From NCBI RefSeq assembly GCF_014205275.1, contig NZ_JACHND010000001.1:744001-808000 (forward strand): a stretch of 64,000 nt of DNA, in the 5' to 3' direction. The translations under genes and the position numbers were made by a program. Under the pieces are notes generated by a model, which was not told where the DNA came from, searched no databases, and saw only the letters and a program-made list of their open reading frames with translations. This stretch comes from Sphaerisporangium siamense (GTDB lineage: Bacteria; Actinomycetota; Actinomycetes; Streptosporangiales; Streptosporangiaceae). Below, piece by piece: positions 51,482 through 60,228 of this stretch (position 1 is the first letter of the stretch; the number at the start of each line of letters is the position of its first letter).

Positions 51482-52849
51482 TCAGGCGGCGAGTTGGGTC
51501 CTGAGGTGATCCCGGAACTCGCGGACCAGGACGGTGTCGCCGTACGGCTCCAGATCTGCGGCGAAGCCCCGGATACGCTCATTGAGGCGTGGCGAGGACA
51601 GTGACCTGGCCGAAGGTATCGCCGCGCGGGCGTGGCTGATCGCCTGCTCCAGTTCCCCGGCGCCGAGATACGCGTCCGCCGCGTTGACGCGCGCGAGCTG
51701 TGCGGATCGTGTCTGACTTTCCTTATGCGCACTCAGCGCGGCTTCGGCACAGGTGATCGCTCGCTGATCCTGCCCCAGCAGGTGCCAGGTCCGTGCCGCC
51801 TCCGAGACCGTCCGGGACGGATCGTACGGCGGCAGCCACGCGGGCTCTCGATCAGTAGGCCCCTGTTCGTACGCCCATTCCGCCTCGGCGAGCAATCGTT
51901 CGGCCGCCTTGACGCTGTAGGCGTCTCGCGTCTCGGAGAACTTCACCTGTAGAGCCGTGGCGAAGGCTCGGTTGCTGAAGGCCAGTCGGCCCATCAGGCG
52001 TGGGGGCGCCTGAGCCTTCTGAGCGGCGTTGACAGCGGCGCTGGTCAGCCGAAGCGCCTCGACCGGCCGATCGAGGTAGACGGCCTGGTGAGCCATCACG
52101 CCGAGCACCCAGCCTGCCATGATCGGATCGTTGGCTGCCTTGGACAGCCGGAGCGCCTGCGCGAAGTACCGCTGCGCCTGGCCGTTCTGACCAATGTCGA
52201 AGGCCATCCAGCCCACCAGACATGTCATGTCGGCGGCGGCCGTCATGAGTGCGGCCCCGACACGATCGTCGTACCGGCCCTGCAGAAGCGGGGCCACCGT
52301 ACCGTTCAGGTACCTCACCACGACCGGCCGCACGACCCCCGCGCCGAACTGGTGATCGATCTGAGCGAACGCCCGCTTGGCCTGGCTGATCCGCGCCACG
52401 TCCGTCATGCCCACCTGAGGAGTTGAGCCACGACCGGCCGGCGAATCAGGTGCCGGATCGTAGTTCCAGGCCGCTAGCAGCTCACTCACGGCGGCGGGAA
52501 CGAAGGGCAGCGTGGCCAGCATGTGACGTCGGGACGGATCCACTTCAGACCTCCACAGCTCCTGGACCGCCTTCACGGTAAGCGGCACGGCCCCGCCCCA
52601 GTAGTCCGCCGACGGAGACAACGCACTCTCGCCGTCGATCCACCGGGCGACCTCGCCCGGATCCTCGTGGAAGGCGACCGCCATGCGGGTCCGATGTGCG
52701 GCCCGGACCGCTTGGACGCCACGCTCCCATCGCCCCCAGGTGGTCGGGGACACACGGATCGCCTCCGCCGCCTGTTCCTGGCTGAGTCCGCGCCGCTTGC
52801 GCGCCTCGACCAGTCCCGGACGCCCGGTCGTGCCGTTGCCCTCGCCCAT
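51482..52849 (-). CDS. Xre-family regulator with C-terminal TPR-like region
   Basis: An N-terminal helix-turn-helix (about residues 13-45) with RKRRGLSQEQAAEAIRVSPT and TWGRWERG, then a WxDG-containing spacer. A C-terminal helical region of about 300 residues has TPR-like repeats such as AERLLAEAEWAYEQGPTD and ADAYLGAGELEQAISHARAA. This resembles the large actinomycete Xre proteins that pair with ATP-binding and DUF397-type partners and control development or metabolite genes. ATG at 52847-52849 is chosen, with AAGGGGG upstream; an earlier in-frame ATG is Arg-rich and unsupported. It diverges from the ATP-binding gene. Its base composition is less GC-rich than the core genes. Confidence 0.82.
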   Translation of the reverse strand: MGEGNGTTGRPGLVEARKRRGLSQEQAAEAIRVSPTTWGRWERGVQAVRAAHRTRMAVAFHEDPGEVARWIDGESALSPSADYWGGAVPLTVKAVQELWRSEVDPSRRHMLATLPFVPAAVSELLAAWNYDPAPDSPAGRGSTPQVGMTDVARISQAKRAFAQIDHQFGAGVVRPVVVRYLNGTVAPLLQGRYDDRVGAALMTAAADMTCLVGWMAFDIGQNGQAQRYFAQALRLSKAANDPIMAGWVLGVMAHQAVYLDRPVEALRLTSAAVNAAQKAQAPPRLMGRLAFSNRAFATALQVKFSETRDAYSVKAAERLLAEAEWAYEQGPTDREPAWLPPYDPSRTVSEAARTWHLLGQDQRAITCAEAALSAHKESQTRSAQLARVNAADAYLGAGELEQAISHARAAIPSARSLSSPRLNERIRGFAADLEPYGDTVLVREFRDHLRTQLAA

Positions 52850-53069
52850 TGCCCTTACCCCCTTGGTGCTCCTTCTATCGTCAATCAATGACCAACAGTG
52901 ACGCATGAATCACCGTGAGTGTCCATCGGGAAATCGAAACGACCGCCAAACGACCTGTCGCCATCCTTCGACCGGCATGACTCCGAACGGCGAACACAAC
53001 GACCTTCACTCCAGGTCGGCGGAGGAATTTCCTGCTGTCCCGGGTTCCCGTCGACGAACGGAGTCTTCC
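52850..53069. promoter_or_regulatory. Divergent control region between the Xre and HATPase genes
   Basis: A 220-bp AT-richer spacer that contains no supported gene. CGGAG at 53058-53062 serves the rightward start. Binding sites cannot be assigned from sequence alone. Confidence 0.35.
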
Positions 53070-53636
53070 ATGCCGCTTCACGAGAGCGTCGCGCCAGAGC
53101 CCTACCCGGGGATATGGCCACTGATCGCCCTCCACCTCGCCCCCCAGGACGAGGACATGCCCGCCAAGGCGTCCGGCCGCCTTCAGACCACCGTCGAATC
53201 TCTGACCCCGGGGTTCGCGGCACGCCGCGCGCGGGCGGTGTTGAGAAGCCATCTGCTGAAGGCACAGGTGAACGAGGACGACGCCGCCGAGATGGAGATC
53301 GTCGTGGCGGAACTCGTGGCCAACGCGGAGCGGTACGCCGCTGAGCCATACGAACTGCGCATCGTCAGCGACAGGGACGTCCCCATCTGGTGTGACGTGG
53401 TAGACGGAAGTCCCGGCCTCCGGGTGGTGGGGCAACTGCTCGGCCGCCTTCGTGCTTCAAAGGCCGCCGACCTCCCTTCGTTGGAAGAGAACGGTCGCGG
53501 CCTGTTCCTGGTCCACCGGTTGTCAGGAGGACGGTGTGCCGTCTATCCCGCAGCCACGTCTCGCAGCCGAGCCGCAGGTAAGGCAGTCGGGTTCGCTCTG
53601 CCTGTGGGCGACGGAATCGTTTGCGGCAGTACGTGA
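53070..53636 (+). CDS. ATP-binding protein (RsbW-type HATPase)
   Basis: A single HATPase_c domain of 188 residues. The N-box is VVAELVANAERYA, the G1 region VDGSPGLRVV, and the lid NGRGLFLVHRL, all in expected order. This is the anti-sigma/kinase-like fold of RsbW/SpoIIAB. In actinomycetes many such small ATP-binding genes sit beside Xre regulators, and the pair is thought to act in partner-type signalling. ATG at 53070 has CGGAG 7 nt upstream; in-frame upstream codons are Ser/Arg-rich with no SD. Confidence 0.82.
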   Translation: MPLHESVAPEPYPGIWPLIALHLAPQDEDMPAKASGRLQTTVESLTPGFAARRARAVLRSHLLKAQVNEDDAAEMEIVVAELVANAERYAAEPYELRIVSDRDVPIWCDVVDGSPGLRVVGQLLGRLRASKAADLPSLEENGRGLFLVHRLSGGRCAVYPAATSRSRAAGKAVGFALPVGDGIVCGST

Positions 53637-53991
53637 ACAACCGCATCAGATGCTGCACCCCGCGTCGCGAGCCGCCAGGAGGGCGAAGCCCCGAATCGGG
53701 GGGTCGAAGGGGGGCGGAGCCCCTCCTGGGAAACACAGCCCGAGCCGGAGCGCCCCCCGGGCGCGGAGGCGAGGACCTTTTCGGGGATGCGGGGTTTGTG
53801 GGGTGTCGTATCGGATGGGCTGTACGGGGCCAGGGGCGGAGTATGCTCTGGCGTTCAGCGGATTTTTCGGTATTGCGGGATCACATCGTGTTTGGGAGGG
53901 GTCGGCGCGTATTCTGCGGTCAATACGTGCAGGAAAACGGAGACAAGGATGTCGTCTCGTCATATCCTCCACTTCGAGGGAGTGATGATTC
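53637..53991. other. Intergenic stretch with the right repeat arm and an AT-richer promoter region
   Basis: No supported gene lies here. 53699-53774 is the right repeat arm. The remaining 217 bp up to the DUF433 gene are markedly less GC-rich than most of the window, contain runs such as TTTTTCGGTATT, and end with the GAGGGAG SD at 53977-53983. A promoter for the toxin-antitoxin pair is expected here. Confidence 0.6.
53699..53774. repeat. Right arm of the 75-bp inverted repeat
   Basis: Reverse complement of 51248-51322 with one inserted G in a G-run. It begins 62 bases after the HATPase stop. Confidence 0.92.
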
Positions 53992-54678
53992 ATGAGTGAT
54001 ATTCAGGTCCTGGCGCGGCGGGTGATGAGCGTGCGGGAGGCGGCGCGGCAGCTTCGCATACCGCCGACCACCCTGCTCCACTGGCTGGAAGGGGAGGAAC
54101 GGCAGGGCCGGTTCTATCCGCCGGTGCTGCGCGAGCAGCCCACGGGCGCCACGGACGTCACCTGGGGGGAGATCGTGGAAGCCCGCTATTTGCGCGCGTA
54201 TCGGCAGCGCAACGTGTCCATGCAGAAGCTGCGCCCCTTCATCGCCCTGCTTCGTAGCGAATTCGGGGTTCCTTACCCGCTCGCGCATTTCAAGCCGTTC
54301 GTCGATAATCGACGACGGTTCCTGCTGGAAGTTCAGGATCGGTTGCATATTCCGGGTTCCCTGCGCATGGTGTATCAGGTGGACGACGATCAACTCGTCC
54401 TCGATCACCGGGTCGTCGATTTTCTGGATCGGGTCGACTTCAACGAGACCGGCGAGCGTGAGGCTCAGCGCATCCACCCCCTCGGAAGGAGTAATCCCGT
54501 GGTGATCGATCCGCTGCTCTCCTCGGCAGCGGCGACCGTTCAGGGCGTGCGTACCGAGGTACTGGCGGAGCTCGCGGACGCCCAGGTGCCCGTCGAGGAG
54601 ATCGCCGACGACTTCGACCTGCCCGTCGCCGCCGTCAAGGCCGCCCTGGCCTTCGAGTGGTCCGCGGACGCCGCCTGA
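53992..54678 (+). CDS. DUF433-containing DNA-binding protein, probable antitoxin
   Basis: An N-terminal MerR/excisionase-like helix-turn-helix (about residues 12-75: SVREAARQLRIPPTTLLHWL) and a C-terminal DUF433 segment (about 190-225) with VLAELADAQVPVEEIADDFD. DUF433 proteins are VapB-type antitoxin candidates beside PIN-like toxins. GAGGGAG lies 8-9 nt before the ATG. The toxin gene follows after 1 base. Base composition is less GC-biased than neighbours, suggesting transfer. Confidence 0.8.
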   Translation: MSDIQVLARRVMSVREAARQLRIPPTTLLHWLEGEERQGRFYPPVLREQPTGATDVTWGEIVEARYLRAYRQRNVSMQKLRPFIALLRSEFGVPYPLAHFKPFVDNRRRFLLEVQDRLHIPGSLRMVYQVDDDQLVLDHRVVDFLDRVDFNETGEREAQRIHPLGRSNPVVIDPLLSSAAATVQGVRTEVLAELADAQVPVEEIADDFDLPVAAVKAALAFEWSADAA

Positions 54679-54679
54679 G

Positions 54680-55120
54680 ATGCCGAAGCCGGTCACCCCC
54701 CGCTGGTACGTGGATGCCGACACCCTTGGGCTCGCCCACATTCTCGTCCGGGCTCGTCGCGACGTGACGTTCTGCGGCGACGACGGCCGACGCCACAGCA
54801 AGCAGTGGACGACGAGCCCTTGCGTCATCCAGGACACCGCGACGGCCGACGACGTCTGGATCCCGAAGGTCACCGCGGCGGGCCTCGCCATCCTCACCCG
54901 GGACAAGCACATCGAGAGAAGGACGGCGGAGAAGGACGCCGTGCTCACCGCCCGCGCCCGGATGTTCGCCATCACCTCGGAGGAAGTCCTCGACGGCTGG
55001 GGGCTGCTGGAGGTCGTGGTGACACAGTGGCGTCACGTGGAACAGGCCGCGGAGAAGCCGGGCCCCTACATCTACGCGGTCACCCGGTCGGGCATGCGCG
55101 AGATCTCCCTGACGTCCTGA
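54680..55120 (+). CDS. PIN-like domain protein, probable toxin of the DUF433 pair
   Basis: A compact 146-residue protein beginning WYVDADTLGLAHIL with paired acids D12 and D14. It continues to VTAAGLAILTRDKHI (D75), the pattern of PIN-like/DUF5615 ribonuclease folds. Such proteins next to DUF433 antitoxins form VapBC-like toxin-antitoxin pairs. The RNA target is unknown. The 1-base gap after the antitoxin stop (TGAGATG) implies co-translation. Confidence 0.78.
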   Translation: MPKPVTPRWYVDADTLGLAHILVRARRDVTFCGDDGRRHSKQWTTSPCVIQDTATADDVWIPKVTAAGLAILTRDKHIERRTAEKDAVLTARARMFAITSEEVLDGWGLLEVVVTQWRHVEQAAEKPGPYIYAVTRSGMREISLTS

Positions 55121-55224
55121 CCGTTCCGGGGATTCTCATGTTCGTCCGCTCACGCCACGGTCCGCACCCGCGGGTGATGGCTTGCGGGGTGGGCGCTGGG
55201 GCGGGGTACGCTTCGGGTGGACGG

Positions 55225-55312
55225 AACGCGGGAGCCTGGCGCACCGGGCTGAGAGTGTGGCTGTTCGGCCGCAGACCGCTCGAACCTGACCGGGTCATGC
55301 CGGCGTAGGGAG
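55225..55312 (+). ncRNA. TPP riboswitch (THI element) of tenA
   Basis: Contains the THI-box invariant segments in order: GGGAGCC (55230-55236), CTGAGA (55249-55254), GAACCTGA (55282-55289) and a terminal GGCGTAGGGAG (55302-55312). This is the thiamine-pyrophosphate aptamer. The AGGGAG that closes it is also the SD of tenA, 7 nt before the ATG, so TPP binding should hide the ribosome site. Confidence 0.93.
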
Positions 55313-55319
55313 CTTTTCC

Positions 55320-56024
55320 ATGGAGACATCCGGGTCCATCACCGGTACGTACCAGTCGTCGCGGTCGTTCAGTGAGGAACTCTGGGAGGCCATCACCCCC
55401 ATCTACACGGCCATACTCGACCACCCGTTCATCACGGGGCTCACCGACGGCACGCTGCCGCACGACGCCTTCCGCCACTTCATCGTGCAGGACTCGCACT
55501 ACCTGCGGGAGTACGCCCGCGCGCTGGCGCTGTGCGCGGCGAAGTCGCCCACCGAGGACGACGTGCGGGCCTTCGCGCAGGACGCGGTGGGCGCCATCGC
55601 GGCCGAGCAGGAGATGCACGCCGAGTTCATGTTCCAGCTCGGCGGGTCGGCCGAGGAGGCCGAGAAGGCTCCGGTGGGGCCGACCACCCGCGCGTACACG
55701 AGCTACCTGCTGGCCACGGTGTACGGCGGGTCGTTCCTGGACGGTCTCGCCGCGGTGCTCCCCTGCTACTGGATCTACGCGCGGGTCGGGACGGCGCTGC
55801 TCGCCGAGTCGTCCCCGGACGCGTTGTACGCCCGCTGGATCGCCACCTACGGCGACCAGGCGTTCCAGAGCGTGGTGCGCCGCGTGGTGGAGCTGGCGGA
55901 CCGTACCGGGGCGGAGGCGACGCCGGCCCAGCGCGCCGCCGCGCTGAGCCACTTCGTCACCACGTCCCGCTATGAGTGGATGTTCTGGGAGGCGGCGTGG
56001 CGGCAGGAATCATGGCCCGTGTGA
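55320..56024 (+). CDS. tenA: TenA-family aminopyrimidine hydrolase (thiaminase II)
   Basis: The TenA four-helix fold shows HFIVQDSHYLREYARAL near the N-terminus, EMHAEFMFQLG in the middle and the catalytic cysteine motif LPCYWIYARVG. A C-terminal YEWMFWEAAWRQ carries late conserved aromatic and Glu positions. The length of 234 residues is normal. TenA salvages the pyrimidine part of degraded thiamin. Control is by the TPP riboswitch immediately upstream. It is a single-gene unit, converging with corA. Confidence 0.92.
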   Translation: METSGSITGTYQSSRSFSEELWEAITPIYTAILDHPFITGLTDGTLPHDAFRHFIVQDSHYLREYARALALCAAKSPTEDDVRAFAQDAVGAIAAEQEMHAEFMFQLGGSAEEAEKAPVGPTTRAYTSYLLATVYGGSFLDGLAAVLPCYWIYARVGTALLAESSPDALYARWIATYGDQAFQSVVRRVVELADRTGAEATPAQRAAALSHFVTTSRYEWMFWEAAWRQESWPV

Positions 56025-56029
56025 ACCAT

Positions 56030-56045
56030 CCCAAATCGTTTTGGG
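56030..56045. terminator. Short hairpin between tenA and corA
   Basis: CCCAAA and TTTGGG form a perfect 6-bp stem with a 4-nt loop, 6 bases after the tenA stop. Confidence 0.4.
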
Positions 56046-56129
56046 CCGTACGAAAAGCGTCTTGACCGGCCCTGACAACCTCTGGCCTGCGCGAACGCGC
56101 GGCGATGCCCGTCGTGAGAGCGGACGCCT

Positions 56130-57251
56130 TCACAGCCAGCTGTTGCGCCGGAAGCCCCGGTAGAGCAGCGAGCACACGACGAGCATGACGCCGATGACGA
56201 CCGGATAGCCCCACATGTCGTGCAGGCCGGGCAGGCGGTCGAAGTTCATGCCGTAGATGCCGGCGATCATCGTGGGAACCGAGATGATGGCCACCCACGC
56301 GGAGATCTTGCGCATGTCCTCGTTGGCCAGGGCGTTGGACCTGGCCAACGCGGCCTGCAGGATCGAGTTGCAGAGCTCGTTGGAGGACTCGACCTGCTCG
56401 CAGACCCGGGAGAGGTGGTCGACGACGTCGCGGAAGTACTCGCGCATCTCCGAAGGGATCATGCGGCGGGTGGGAAGCGCGTTGAAGGGGGTCTGCAACG
56501 GGGTGACCGCGCGCTTCATCTCGATCATCTCGCGCTTGAGCTGGTAGATGCGGCTGATGTCGCGGGAGCTCACGTCGGCGAAAACGGTGGCCTCGACCTC
56601 TTCGAGCTCGGCCTGCATGAGGTCGGCGACGGAGAGGTACTTGTCGACGACGTGGTCGGCGATGGCGTGCAGCACGCCCGAGGGTCCGCGGGACAGCAGC
56701 TTGGGCTTGTCCTCCAGGCGCTTGCGCACGTCGGCGAGGGGAGAGTGCCCGCCGTGGCGGACGGTCACCACGAAGTCGGCGCCGACGAAGATCATGATCT
56801 CACCGCTGGCGATGATCTGACTGCCGGCCCTGGGGTCGTCGTCGAGGTAGGCGAGGGTCTTCAGCACGACGAACAGCGAGTCGCCGTAACGTTCCACCTT
56901 GGGGCGCTGGTGTGCCTTGATGGCGTCCTCGACGGCGAGGGGGTGCAGGCCGAAGACCTCGGCCAGCCAGCCGACCTCGGAGGCCTCGGGCTCGTAGAGG
57001 CCGACCCAGACGTAGGCGCCGCCGAGTTCGGAGGCGGCGTTGTGGTCACGGACCAGCCCGACGGCCTCGGGGATGCCGTCCGCCTCCACCCGCTTGCCGC
57101 CCACGTAGGCGCCGAACTCGACGACCGAGTCGCTCGGGGGTACACAGGGGCCGCTCACCTGGCGGAGCCGGGAGCCGGGACGGCGCAGCGCCACTTCAGG
57201 GGCGGGGCGCTGGTGCAGGTTGATCCGCTGGAAAAGAGTGGACGAGCGCAT
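56130..57251 (-). CDS. corA: CorA-type magnesium/cobalt transporter
   Basis: A large cytoplasmic N-terminal domain, a long helix near the pore (about residues 240-325), and two C-terminal TM helices separated by the signature YGMNF. The protein has 373 residues, matching CorA, a homopentameric divalent-cation channel. GGAAGGGA lies 5 nt upstream of the ATG. The long upstream spacer holds a small ORF with a good SD that may regulate expression. It converges with tenA. Confidence 0.92.
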   Translation of the reverse strand: MRSSTLFQRINLHQRPAPEVALRRPGSRLRQVSGPCVPPSDSVVEFGAYVGGKRVEADGIPEAVGLVRDHNAASELGGAYVWVGLYEPEASEVGWLAEVFGLHPLAVEDAIKAHQRPKVERYGDSLFVVLKTLAYLDDDPRAGSQIIASGEIMIFVGADFVVTVRHGGHSPLADVRKRLEDKPKLLSRGPSGVLHAIADHVVDKYLSVADLMQAELEEVEATVFADVSSRDISRIYQLKREMIEMKRAVTPLQTPFNALPTRRMIPSEMREYFRDVVDHLSRVCEQVESSNELCNSILQAALARSNALANEDMRKISAWVAIISVPTMIAGIYGMNFDRLPGLHDMWGYPVVIGVMLVVCSLLYRGFRRNSWL

Positions 57252-57344
57252 GGAAATCCCTTCCCGCCCGACCTGGGGAAAACCGCGCGCACGGCAAAAG
57301 GGGATGCGGAAAAACCGCGAAAAAGTAGTTTGGGCGCGAAGCTC

Positions 57345-57428
57345 TCAGTCGGACACCGAGTTGGAGTGGTCGGGGTTGCGCACGAAGCACGTGCGCGAGC
57401 ACGTACTGCTGGGATCACCAGATGTCAT
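57345..57428 (-). CDS. Candidate 27-codon upstream ORF in the corA leader
   Basis: An ATG with GGAGG 10 nt upstream opens a 27-codon frame (start MTSGDPSS; two Cys, several Ser/Arg) that ends 93 bases before the corA start. It is followed by a T-rich stretch with a small GCGG-TTTTT-CCGC hairpin. This resembles a leader-peptide arrangement in a cation-transporter mRNA. Whether it is translated is unproven. Confidence 0.42.
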   Translation of the reverse strand: MTSGDPSSTCSRTCFVRNPDHSNSVSD

Positions 57429-57647
57429 CCCGATTCCACCTCCAATCGGCCGAGAGACGGTCCATAGCTGGCCCAACCTATCACAGCCGGGCCGACCCCC
57501 CTAGCTTACAACGCGCATACGGTTCTGATCATGAATAACGGTGCAAAACACCACCGCTATTCCGTGACGACCCGGGCACGGACCTCTCTCCCGCCCCGCT
57601 CCCCGTCGCGTGACGGCGGCCCCGGACGCGCCCCGTAGACTCCCCAC
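57429..57647. promoter_or_regulatory. Divergent spacer between corA and purD
   Basis: No further gene is seen. On the minus strand GTGATAGGTTGG is a possible -10 region for corA. On the plus strand TAGACT at 57636-57641 ends 6 nt before the GTG start of purD without an SD, consistent with a leaderless purD mRNA. Confidence 0.5.
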
Positions 57648-58880
57648 GTGCGCGTACTTGTGATTGGTTCCGGGGGCCGCGAGCACGCGCTGTGCCGCGC
57701 CCTCGCCCTCGACCCCGCGGTGTCCGAGCTGCACTGCGCCCCGGGAAACGCCGGCATCGCCGAGGTGGCGTCCACGCATGCCGTGACACCGGCCGACCCC
57801 GGGCAGGTCACGTCGCTGGCCACGCGCCTGCGCGCGGACCTGGTCGTCGTCGGCCCCGAGGCCCCGCTCGTGGCGGGCGTCGCCGACGCCGTGCGCGCCG
57901 CGGGCATCCCCTGCTTCGGCCCCTCCAAGGAGGCGGCCCGCGTCGAGGGCTCCAAGGCGTTCGCCAAAGAGGTGATGACGGCGGCCGGAGTGCCGACCGC
58001 GGGCGCGCGCGTGTGCGTCACGCGGGAGGAGGCCGAGGCCGCGCTGGACGCCTTCGGCGCGCCGTACGTCGTGAAGGACGACGGGCTCGCGGCGGGCAAG
58101 GGCGTCGTGGTCACCTCCGACCGCGAGGAGGCGCTGGCCCACGCCGCGGCCTGCGAGCGCGTGGTCGTGGAGGAGTTCCTCGACGGGCCCGAGGTGTCGC
58201 TGTTCGCGCTGTGCGACGGCGCCACCGCCGTCCCGCTCCAGCCCGCCCAGGACTTCAAGCGCGCCTACGACGGCGACAAGGGCCCGAACACCGGCGGCAT
58301 GGGCGCGTACACGCCGCTGCCGTGGGCGCCGGAATGGCTGACCGAGCGCGTCATGGACGAGGTCGTGCTGCCCACCGTCCGCGAGCTGGCCCGGCGCGGC
58401 ACGCCGTACACGGGGGTGCTGTACGCGGGGCTGGCGCTGACGTCCGCGGGGCCGAAGGTCATCGAGTTCAACGCGCGCTTCGGCGACCCGGAGACGCAGG
58501 TCGTGCTCGACCGCCTGGAGACGCCGCTCGCCGGGCTGCTGCTGGCCTGCGCGACCGGCGCGCTGGCCGGCGAGCCCGCGCCGCGGTACCGCGAGGGGGC
58601 CGCGGTGACCGTCGTGGTGGCCGCGGAGAACTACCCGGCCGACCCCGTCAAGGGCGACCGCCTGGAGGGCCTGCGGACGGCGGCGAAGGACGCCTACGTC
58701 CTGCACGCGGGCACGGCCCTGGACGCCGGCGGCCACGTCGTCTCGGCGGGCGGCAGGGTGCTCAGCGTGGTCGGGACGGGCCCCGACGTCGCCGCCGCGC
58801 GCGCCGCCGCCTACGCCCTCGTGGACGGCATACGCCTGCGCGGTTCGCACCACCGCACCGACATCGCCGCCCTGGCCTAG
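57648..58880 (+). CDS. purD: Phosphoribosylamine-glycine ligase
   Basis: An ATP-grasp enzyme of 410 residues. It starts with [18 protein letters not shown], then [29 protein letters not shown] in the ATP-binding region, and ends with [13 protein letters not shown]. It makes glycinamide ribonucleotide in purine synthesis. The GTG is fixed by the family N-terminus and the -10 spacing. Together with purA this window holds two purine genes but not in one operon. Confidence 0.94.
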   Translation: MRVLVIGSGGREHALCRALALDPAVSELHCAPGNAGIAEVASTHAVTPADPGQVTSLATRLRADLVVVGPEAPLVAGVADAVRAAGIPCFGPSKEAARVEGSKAFAKEVMTAAGVPTAGARVCVTREEAEAALDAFGAPYVVKDDGLAAGKGVVVTSDREEALAHAAACERVVVEEFLDGPEVSLFALCDGATAVPLQPAQDFKRAYDGDKGPNTGGMGAYTPLPWAPEWLTERVMDEVVLPTVRELARRGTPYTGVLYAGLALTSAGPKVIEFNARFGDPETQVVLDRLETPLAGLLLACATGALAGEPAPRYREGAAVTVVVAAENYPADPVKGDRLEGLRTAAKDAYVLHAGTALDAGGHVVSAGGRVLSVVGTGPDVAAARAAAYALVDGIRLRGSHHRTDIAALA

Positions 58881-59028
58881 AAACGCGCCTGGAGCAGGCT
58901 CAGAACGCTTCTACGGCGCTTCCCCGGCCCGGCGCGCCCGCGACGTCCGTGTCGCGGATGAGGCGGGTGTGGTGGCGCGCGGGCCCGGCAGCGGCGATGA
59001 TCCAGGAGAGGCGAGCCTGGAGGAGCGC

Positions 59029-60075
59029 ATGACTGCCGAGCCCGCGGTGCGGGAGAGCGAGACGCCGAAGGTTCAGGACGACCGCGAGGCCCTGCGCTGG
59101 CCGGGGGTGTGGCGGGTGACCGTCACCTCGCGCGGCGCGGACGTGCGGTCCGACGCCGACCGCGCGCTCGCGGCCCGGCGGGGCGAACCGGGCACGGCGG
59201 AGCTGCACGCCTCCATCGTGCGGCAGCTCGACGCCGCCCATGATTACGCGACGCAACGGCAGGGCTGGCGCCGGTGGCTGACCGGGCAGGCCATCGAGGC
59301 CGCCTGGGCCAACCTGTACGGCGCGACCGTGATGCTGTTCGGCCTGCTCCCGGCCGCCGAGCTGGCCTCCAGGGCGCCGGAGGCGCTCGCCGTCGGCCGC
59401 GCCTACCTGCCCGCGGACGACGCCCGCCTCGCCCAGCTCGCGGCACGCGTCGCGGCGGGCGACGTCGGCGAGGCCGATCGCGGGCTGGTGCAGTCGGTGC
59501 TGCGCGCCGCGTACGCCACCGCCGGGATCGAGAGCGGGCGGGTGCGCAGCTTCCGCAACATGCTGCTCGGCGGCGTCGCCGCGCTGACCGTCATCACGGC
59601 GGGGCTCGTCGCCGTGGGCGCGATCTGGCCGTCGGCCATCCCCATGTGCGGGAACGGCACGCTGCTCGCCAGCCTGGGTCCGCGCGAGGGCATCCGCGTG
59701 TGCCCGGCGGGGGCGGGCGCGCCCTCGCACGGCGACGTGCCGCTGGTCGCGCTCATCGGCATGCTGGGCGCGGCCCTGGCCACCGCGGCGAGCCTGTCCA
59801 CACGCTCGGAGCTGACGACGCGCTACTCGCTCGCGGTGGCGCAGAACCTGCTCAAGGCGCCCGCGGGCGTGGCGACCGCCATCATCGGCCTGCTCATCCT
59901 GAACTCGGGTTTCGTGCCGGGCTTCGCGGGGCTCAGCTCGCAGACCTCGATCCTGGTGTGGGCGATGGTGTTCGGCTACGCGCAGCAGGTGGTGACCCGT
60001 ATCGTCGATCAGCGCGCCAACACGTTGCTGCACGCCGCCTCTCCGGACACACCTGCGGGAACCCCCGCGAGGTGA
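59029..60075 (+). CDS. Multi-spanning membrane protein of unknown function
   Basis: Residues 1 to about 175 are mostly soluble and helical. The C-terminal half has about four hydrophobic segments, such as NMLLGGVAALTVITAGLVAV, LVALIGMLGAALATAASL, GVATAIIGLLILNSGF and TSILVWAMVFGYAQQVV. No family is recognised. There is no signal peptide. GGAGGAG lies 3-5 nt before the ATG. The next gene, murA, has its own promoter. Confidence 0.75.
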   Translation: MTAEPAVRESETPKVQDDREALRWPGVWRVTVTSRGADVRSDADRALAARRGEPGTAELHASIVRQLDAAHDYATQRQGWRRWLTGQAIEAAWANLYGATVMLFGLLPAAELASRAPEALAVGRAYLPADDARLAQLAARVAAGDVGEADRGLVQSVLRAAYATAGIESGRVRSFRNMLLGGVAALTVITAGLVAVGAIWPSAIPMCGNGTLLASLGPREGIRVCPAGAGAPSHGDVPLVALIGMLGAALATAASLSTRSELTTRYSLAVAQNLLKAPAGVATAIIGLLILNSGFVPGFAGLSSQTSILVWAMVFGYAQQVVTRIVDQRANTLLHAASPDTPAGTPAR

Positions 60076-60155
60076 CCCGCGGGGGGCGCGCCGGGCGGCG
60101 GCGTGGGAGCCGCGCAAGTGCGCGGAAACGGCGCGGGCAGGCATCCGGAAACGGC

Positions 60156-60228
60156 TAATGTGGGCGGATAACTGCGCCGCCGTCCGCGCCTCAGGCGCGT
60201 CATTTCTGATATCGAGGAGCCTCATCTT
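60156..60228 (+). promoter_or_regulatory. Promoter and leader of the MurA-like gene
   Basis: TAATGT at 60156-60161 is a good -10 element, giving a leader of about 60 nt. GAGGAG appears just before the ATG at 60229. A -35 box is unclear. Confidence 0.45.

Noticed and set aside
51248..53774. Insertion sequence
   Set aside because: Inverted arms are present but no transposase or integrase is encoded between them and no target duplication was evident.
57252..57500. M-box (ykoK) magnesium riboswitch in the corA leader
   Set aside because: The conserved M-box segments could not be found. Only a small ORF and weak hairpins are visible.
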